Below are positions 58,135 through 64,000 of a DNA stretch of 64,000 nt, piece after piece; positions within the stretch are counted from its first letter, which is position 1; every line of letters starts with the position of its first letter. A model generated the notes under the pieces. That model did no database searches. It saw nothing but the letters and a program-made list of their open reading frames with translations, and was not told the DNA's origin. The stretch comes from Spisula solida. Its lineage: Eukaryota; Mollusca; Bivalvia; Venerida; Mactridae. Location of the stretch: contig OX365948.1 of NCBI GenBank assembly GCA_947247005.1, forward strand, positions 54,853,401 to 54,917,400. Direction: 5' to 3'. Made by a program: the position numbers and the translations under genes.

Positions 58135-58565
58135 CAGTTGCCAGTTGCCGATTCGAATGGCTGAATCGCGAATCAGAAAATGGTAGGTAAAGCCTAGGTC
58201 CCACTGAGCATTTTATACCTCGGCGATGTACTCCCGATAGAAATTAATCAGCTATCAGGACATCTGTAACAGGTTCCTCGTGGTCTAGGGGAAGCTTCAG
58301 GGCAGTAATTAATCAGCTATCAGGACATCTGTAACAGGTTCCTCGTGGTCTAGGGGAAGCTTCATGGCAGTCATGAGACAGTTTGTGATATCGGAAGGAA
58401 TTGTGATGAATCGGGTGGTATCAGACAAAATCGGGAGAACATCGCCTATGTAGAATTCCTCCGTTGGACCTAAGCTTAACTTTACATGCTAGCTGTTAAT
58501 TCCATTTTTACTGTATGGTCGAATCGGCAACAGCAAATTGAAGGCTAACTGCCAATTCTATTTTC
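58135..58565. mobile_element. Possible inverted-repeat element
   Basis: TTGCCGATTCGA on the left (about 58,146) and its inverse (tcgaatcggcaa at about 58,519-58,530) are flanked by weaker inverted similarity (cagttgcc / ggctaactgcc). A 65-bp tandem duplication lies inside. Borders and target duplication are not established. Confidence 0.4.
58242..58371 (+). repeat. 65-bp near-perfect tandem duplication
   Basis: Two adjacent units of 65 bases: aattaatcagctatcaggac, atctgtaacaggttcctcgt, ggtctaggggaagcttcagg, gcagt. They differ at only a few bases near the ends. The tggtctagggg core resembles a tRNA A box, without a matching B box. Confidence 0.9.
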
Positions 58566-60425
58566 GCTATAGGATCAAATACAATATCAGTCTTGCCCTT
58601 TCAAAAGCCACACTGTAGCCATAAAAAATATAACGACAAACGTGTTTTTACTGTTTAACTATTGCCCTGAACTGAAATTAGTATTCATTTATTAATGTAT
58701 TCGTCGTCAAATGACTTTACTAGTATAATAAATATTAAAGCATAATAAATATTCACAGATAAAGCGCTGCTTTTCAGACAACTTTATTTATGAATCATAT
58801 GTCATTTACATACGGTAATTGCTTTCAATGGATTGTATTCCAAGGAAAGTATCCCATTGGTTTGAATTCATCAATTGTATGTTTGCTACATTAAGGTAAC
58901 TAACCACCAAAATAATGCCTACGCGGACCAAAATCTAATAGACTCAAGTAGTCCTGTAGAAAACCTTGATTTTTGCTGGAAATGGTGGTATGTGTTGACA
59001 AATCTGCATAAGAATCATGAAAATATGAAAGTGAAAGTAGGGTTGGGGCTTACGGACTTGGAATCAGTCCGCGCGTGGGAGAAAATGTGTTCACCGTGTT
59101 TGACGAACCAAACTTCTTATATGATACGCAACCCCCTGATTTGTTTTTCATTTTTTTGAGGCTATAAGCTATTTCTGTTGATGGGTGGATTTGAGAGGTT
59201 TCCATGGACAAAAAGTTGACATTTTTTTGGGTCGGCAATTTGTCACTTTACATTGAGACGAAGAACAAAGTTATCTGCAGGTTTGGAACCTATACACGTT
59301 AGTGCTTTAAAATCCAAAATTTCAGCCGACGATGGGAATAATGTTCGCTACATTCGTTAATACACTTGCTAGTAGTTCGCGAAAACTGATGTTTGTGAAC
59401 TTATACAACCAACGTATAATGTTGAAAGTACCTTTAATTATTTCTGACATTGAAAATCGCGAAATTTGAACTCGCGAACTGCCTCAGAAAAACAAATTCG
59501 CGAAAATTTAAACTCCCGAAAATATATGATCATTGGAAAAGTGAATAGAACAACTGATAATACGGGTAAATATGAGAAATATAATATAAATAAACTCAGC
59601 TACAAGTGCTGTAATATCATTAATTTTCGCGTGGGTTAGATTTTCGTTGATTTCGTGGTCGAACTCCACCACGAAATATAATCACCGCGTATAAACCAAA
59701 CCACTGTATGACATATTGGGATACTATACAATTCAATTGTATGACTTATTGTGATTACAAACATCTGTCATTTCCGATCACTGTACGACTTATTGCAAGA
59801 TAATACAATTCAATGTGTACTCCTTATTGCGATAACCGGAAGTTGACTCGTTTATACACCGTGATAATTCCCACCATTAATAGACCTTCCTAATAAGGAG
59901 TAAAGGTGTTCTCTTCCATGTTTTGTAATCCACAATTTAACAACCCTGCGAATTAATGGCATTTTTTTAAAAAAAAACACGAAATTAAATGCACACAAAA
60001 TTAAGTGACCCTACAGTATATTAATTATCATTTCAATGTTTACATTGTCATAATTTTTGTTATTTTTATTGCATTGTGCACTCTACGACTCTTTGTTTGC
60101 ATGTTTCAAGAATAAATATATCGGTAAAGTAGAATTATTTAGGAACAAGATTAATAAATGTTTAGGCTTCTATCGATTGTATCTTTAAATAAAACCTTAC
60201 ATAATCCTGAAACGCAATGGTAATCAGATACATGTAGTTAACTTTATTAGTTTACACTAATTTATTTAAGGTCGATTGTGAAACAAGTTTTTCCAACTTA
60301 TATTAATCACTCTAGACTCCTCATTCCTGATGTTATCCATCAACACGGTGGTATGAGAGAAGAGAATCAAGTTTCTCTTTATGCTGAGCAAGGGCATTTC
60401 TGGTATCATTTTTATTTCATCTTTA
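58566..60425. other. AT-rich stretch with cgcgaa-rich segments
   Basis: Segments 59,370-59,530 and 59,630-59,700 contain several (t)tcgcgaa motifs in both orientations and a ggtcgaactccaccacgaaat hairpin, as in decayed inverted-repeat elements. Degenerate tgacttattg repeats lie at 59,705-59,835. A 94-codon frame at 58,875-59,159 starts with TTG and is unrecognised. No supported gene. Confidence 0.45.
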
Positions 60426-60428
60426 GTT

Positions 60429-60500
60429 TGACGCGGCCTGGTATCGAACCCGGGACCTCCCACATTCGAAGCGGATGATCTACCACTAAGCTATCGATGA
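60429..60500 (-). pseudogene. tRNA-like sequence (Ser-CGA-type loop)
   Basis: The minus strand reads TAGCTTAGTGGTAG (D arm/A box), a five-pair anticodon stem tccgc/gtggg around loop TTCGAAT (anticodon CGA), a short variable loop, and ggGTTCGATACC (B box/T arm with one stem mismatch). The acceptor halves (tcatcga; ccgcgtc) do not pair and there is no long variable arm as serine tRNAs have. It is best read as a tRNA-derived repeat or pseudogene. Confidence 0.6.
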
Positions 60501-60599
60501 GGTGGTTGGTTAGATTGTCAGCATTCGACATTCAGTAGAACATCCGGCAGAAATAAAGCCAATGTTATGCTGGAAGAGCATGTTAAAGCCATTTGTACT

Positions 60600-60990
60600 C
60601 TAGTTCAAACAGTTTTCATCTGATTGTCTTCAAACTTGGTATAAATGTTCATGCCTCAGGGACATAATTGACCTTGTATGTTCTTCAGTTCAAAGAGTTT
60701 TCATCTGATTATCTTAAAACTCGGTGACAATGTTCATGGGCATAATATCTAGTTCCAGGTTTATATGCCAAATTGACCTAGGCCATCTTTGGTTAGGGTC
60801 TTATATTTACTAAAAAATGAAATTGACCTTGTATGTTCTCTAGTCGAAACAGTTTTCAACTGATTATCTTCAACCTTAGTGGCAGGCAATGTTTGTGGGC
60901 ATAATATCTAGGCCATATTCAATTATAGGCCAAATCCACTCGGGACTTCTTGGGTTATGGTCCTTTAATTACCAAAAAATGTGAAACAAG
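60600..60990 (+). repeat. Degenerate tandem repeat, ~3 units
   Basis: Units begin agttttcatctgattgtcttc, aaacttggt...aatgttcatg and then ggcataatatctag, and are repeated at about 60,609, 60,696 and 60,850. The first unit is internally shortened. The full unit is about 154 bases. Confidence 0.7.
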
Positions 60991-61184
60991 TCAAGTTGGA
61001 TTGTTTCATTTTTATTCAGATGGGCGTATTTTTTGTCATTTTGGCTCTTGTTTTGCTTGACATAATATTGGTAGGACTATTTGAATTTCTATCGATTAGT
61101 CTCAAATAGGTGAATATAATTGACATATCTAGGTACTAAACTGATAAATAAATAATTATTCTATTATTAATTACATACTATATA

Positions 61185-61369
61185 CAGTAAAATCTCGTTA
61201 TCCCGAGGGCCAATCGTTACAAAGCCAAATGCTCGAGATAAGCCAGGTGCTCGACATATCCGAAGTCTAATATTATACACAATAGAGCAAATTCGCCGGG
61301 GCTTTGAAATTTGCTCGACATAGGCCAGATGCTCGTGATAACGATACACGTCTTATGGAGGTTGTACTG
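61185..61369. mobile_element. pogo/Tigger-like MITE
   Basis: Inverted ends CAGTAAAATCTCGTTATCCC / gataacg...aggttgtactg, flanked by TA on both sides. Inside, ctcgagataagcc and ctcgacata motifs are repeated. CAGT...ACTG ends with a CTCGTTAT-type block and TA target are typical of pogo/Tigger (Tc1-mariner superfamily) derivatives. At 185 bases it cannot encode a transposase. Confidence 0.75.
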
Positions 61370-62176
61370 TAGTATAAAGGTACACACACTACTAAACTTG
61401 TATAAGATAAAAGAGTCGCTGAGTATAAATCGATAGTGTACACATTCTATTGAACTGTTCTATCAGTCACAAGTTTTTTTTATTACAAGTCACAAGTTCA
61501 CAACCTTTACCTTATATATAATATGTTGTTCACAGTCTCCGGAACCCTCGAAATAAACATAGAAACCGTTGCTAAGTTAGAACATTCTCAACAAGATAAA
61601 ACGATTTCCGAGTCTTTGAAATATTGGTTACAATGTCTACAAGTTGTTCGTCAATACTTGAAGAAAATAATCATTATGTAAATAATGCTTCCCTTTCAGC
61701 GGCTGACTTCACTGACTTCACTTCCTAAAGAACCGTGCTTAGACCTACTGTACCAGCGCGCGGATTCATAATAGGTCCTTGAAAATTTCTTCAAATAGAC
61801 CAAGGAATATAACTTAGAATTCCAAGAAATGAAAACGTGGGCGGAGGTTATGCGTCAGAATGTGTTGTATATGATACAAATAGCTTTCGACCAACCTGTC
61901 GTTTTCCAAGTCATATGGGGTCGGTGTTATCGTCAACAGACCGACACAATAAGAACTGCTTAATATATTGATTAGGAAAAAAGTCGATGAATCATATAAC
62001 ACTGTGGTTATAATTGGCCTGAGAGTCAATAATGGTTTGTTGATTTTCCTGTTAATAAAACTTGTAAGGACAATATTAGATGATTGTTCGACATGTTTAT
62101 CAACACTATGAATGTTGTCGTTTGTGCAGTAGCACGTTTGTGTACGCTAATTGGCATATGTCACAACTTATAGTAA
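61370..62176. other. No feature recognised
   Basis: AT-rich sequence without credible frames or shared repeats. Confidence 0.45.
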
Positions 62177-62240
62177 GCCTCCGTAGCTCAATGGTCAGCG
62201 CGCTTGCCGTCAAATCTGGCGTCTAATACGGGCGGAGGCA
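62177..62240 (+). pseudogene. tRNA-like sequence lacking a T arm
   Basis: The acceptor stem GCCTCCG/cggaggc pairs perfectly over seven bases. A D arm TAGCTCAATGGTCAGCGC and a five-pair hairpin tgccg/tggcg with loop TCAAATC follow. Only 11 bases (tctaatacggg) separate this from the acceptor's 3' strand, so the T arm and B box are absent. It is likely a pseudogene, although the intact acceptor stem is notable. Confidence 0.5.
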
Positions 62241-62354
62241 CTCATATGCCTGCCATATTTCAGCAGAAAGTTGCATTTTCGTATTATAATAGGTTGCTAT
62301 ATTATAGTAGATTATTCAATGTATGTGGTTTTAAGGGTATAGGCTAGCTCAGAA

Positions 62355-62440
62355 CATTTAACATGGAATCTTTGATTATCCGTGCTTATCCGTTGTCCAT
62401 TCAGAGTTGTTATTTTAACTAATCAAAACATTCGTAAGAT
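62355..62440 (+). repeat. Dispersed block shared with 1,125-1,205
   Basis: catttaacatg, then gcttatccgttgtcc and tcagagttgttatttt, match the copy-1-specific segment of duplication A in the same orientation. Confidence 0.65.
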
Positions 62441-62469
62441 ACAATCGAACGCACTTGGCTTCTACACTT

Positions 62470-62690
62470 TTGTGCCTTCACCACTGAAGAGTCGAACTTC
62501 AGTAACACCAACTCCAAGCAGGGTTTACTGATTCCCTGTTTCTGTACGGTACGCAAAATGAGCGGGGCAAAGGCTTTTTAGATGTTACCAGGGCCAAGCT
62601 TTTGATTGGTTGATAAATTTAGAGTCCTGTATTGGTGTGAGTAAACATCATTCCTGTAATAGCATACCCTACCCTAGACTTTCCATCCGA
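62470..62690 (-). repeat. Repeat K, empty copy
   Basis: Reverse complement of 24,636-25,095 without the family H insertion. The uninterrupted target reads agagtcctgtattggtg at 62,621-62,637. Confidence 0.85.
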
Positions 62691-64000
62691 ACTCGCACCG
62701 GTCCGAGGTCCAGTTAAACCGGAGGTGACCGCAACTAAATACTTCCGCATGCGCATTTTTCTGTCCTCACTTTTTATCGTTCTGTAACCCTCTGTTTATA
62801 TCTCGAGCACTTTTTAGGTACATATTTAATACGCAAACGCTGTCTGGCATATTGATTAAACTTGATCGGCAAAGAAATGAATATTAGATTTGCATTCATT
62901 GGCCCCGTCACTATGTAAACAGTTTTCTTTTGTGAGCCCGGATATAGGAGGGGCTTTACTAAATTCCTATATATGCGCCTTTGAAATTATTTCAATGAAG
63001 CAAAAATTCAATAATATCATATTTAAATAACTTATTAAGTGGCCTAATGGTTATCTTGGTTATTTAACGTATTTTCATTTAGGGGTTTAACTTCCCGGGA
63101 CAAGAGGACTTATTGTACTGAAGGGAGTTGACAATACGATTTAAAAAGGGTTCATTTAATCAACAACTTGTGAATAAAGCTTCAATGTTATTTTTGTGCT
63201 ATATAGCGTTTTCTGCATAGTTAATTTAATTATGTAGTTTTTTGGTATGTCAAGTGTACGTAATATTACGTTATTTAAGCAAAATTAGTATGAAATAACT
63301 TAAATATTCTCGGGACGAGCAAACTTAAGGTGATTGAGTCTAATCTATAGTGAGATAATGTAAATTTCTTTCAAAAGCGTTTATTTGTCTCAAACTTAAG
63401 TTGTTTGACGAAAGAAGGATTGTATCATGATGTACTACATTTACTCATGAGGTGAGACAAAAGCAAATTTATCGAAGCATGACAGCAATTGCATTGCAAA
63501 TCTTGATCGTTCACAAACATATCAAGTCCAGTACAGGAATATATGATTGCTATCTGTGATTTGTTTGTTTGGTGCTTTGTGGGGAAGTTTATTTTACAAA
63601 AACCATGATGCCAATTCTAATTGTGAAGGGGCCTTTCGGGTTTGTGAAAGGGGCCTATAGGAAATTGGAAGGGGCCTGATATAGGCCCCTCGTATATAGT
63701 GAAAAAAGCCCTGAAAAGTAAGTGTGTTGTTAGAGACATAGTCAATAGGAACAAACCCTTACAAGGAAATAAGCATGAAACATTTCTATGAATTTGTTAC
63801 ATGCAAAACTTCATTGACCTTGCACACCGACACACCGACAGTAGATAAAGTATACATTTTTCAGTCAAAAAACTAAATAAGAGTTTGTTCCTTGGAGTTT
63901 AATGTAAACATGGTATGCGTTTGGCTCGTGACATTGGCCAATTTGTGTGTTCGTGACCGAGTTCTTAAGGCACACACATTCTTTGAAATGGGTGGCCCTT
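62691..64000. other. No gene recognised; GGGGCCT cluster
   Basis: At 63,627-63,692, aaggggcct appears three times, and aggggcctgatataggcccct can form an eight-pair hairpin. No promoter, exon or RNA gene is supported. Confidence 0.5.

Noticed and set aside
60278..60478. Frame ending in a TRPGIEPGTSHIRSG peptide
   Set aside because: This peptide is the antisense translation of the tRNA-like T and anticodon arms at 60,429-60,500, a common false gene call.
1..64000. Integrated virus or autonomous retroelement coding sequence
   Set aside because: No frame resembles a polymerase, integrase, protease, capsid or transposase. The longest frame is 159 codons and has no such motif.

Overview
The window looks like AT-rich, non-coding nuclear DNA from an animal, most likely a marine invertebrate and perhaps a mollusc. 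That placement is an inference from overall texture: frequent acatgta/tacatgt runs, many short inverted-repeat elements, foldback elements and a degenerate tandem family built on a cttcaaacttggt core. No rRNA, recognisable protein domain, transposase, reverse transcriptase or intact multi-exon gene was found. The longest ATG-initiated frame is 159 codons (45,976-46,455).

The DNA is a mosaic of old duplications later hit by small non-autonomous transposons. (1) 1-3,140 and 9,888-13,222 are direct diverged copies (duplication A), about 9.87 kb apart. (2) 18,360-32,165 holds four related blocks, the X family. They carry a common flank, a 37-bp minisatellite in two of them, and two short reading frames; one block is inverted. 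(3) 33,008-41,904 and 41,905-52,440 are two adjacent direct copies of one ~9-10 kb unit (U1 and U2), and the junction lies in a 45-bp minisatellite that is expanded only at the end of U2. (4) 52,450-64,000 is mostly unique, with isolated miniature elements, tRNA-derived fragments and a degenerate tandem repeat.

At least six miniature-element families can be defined from this window alone, because duplicated blocks give filled and empty versions of the same site. Family A is a ~210-bp element without inverted ends, with more than 20 copies. Family B has CGCTGGCTTAGAATTA ends and a 4-bp target duplication. Family F has AGGTGCTGCCTCA ends around a long perfect palindrome. Family G has ~70-bp inverted ends. 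Family H has CCCCGATCTC ends and a CAGG/CCTG target duplication. A pogo/Tigger-like MITE and a foldback element occur once each.

Several short frames are shared between duplicate copies, and some start with hydrophobic, signal-peptide-like leaders. Hand codon counts show replacement changes about as common as neutrality predicts, and partner copies often carry stops, so I treat them as relics or unproven exons. The strongest results are the element families with internally proven insertion sites and the minisatellite-bounded tandem duplication. All identities quoted are by-eye estimates.
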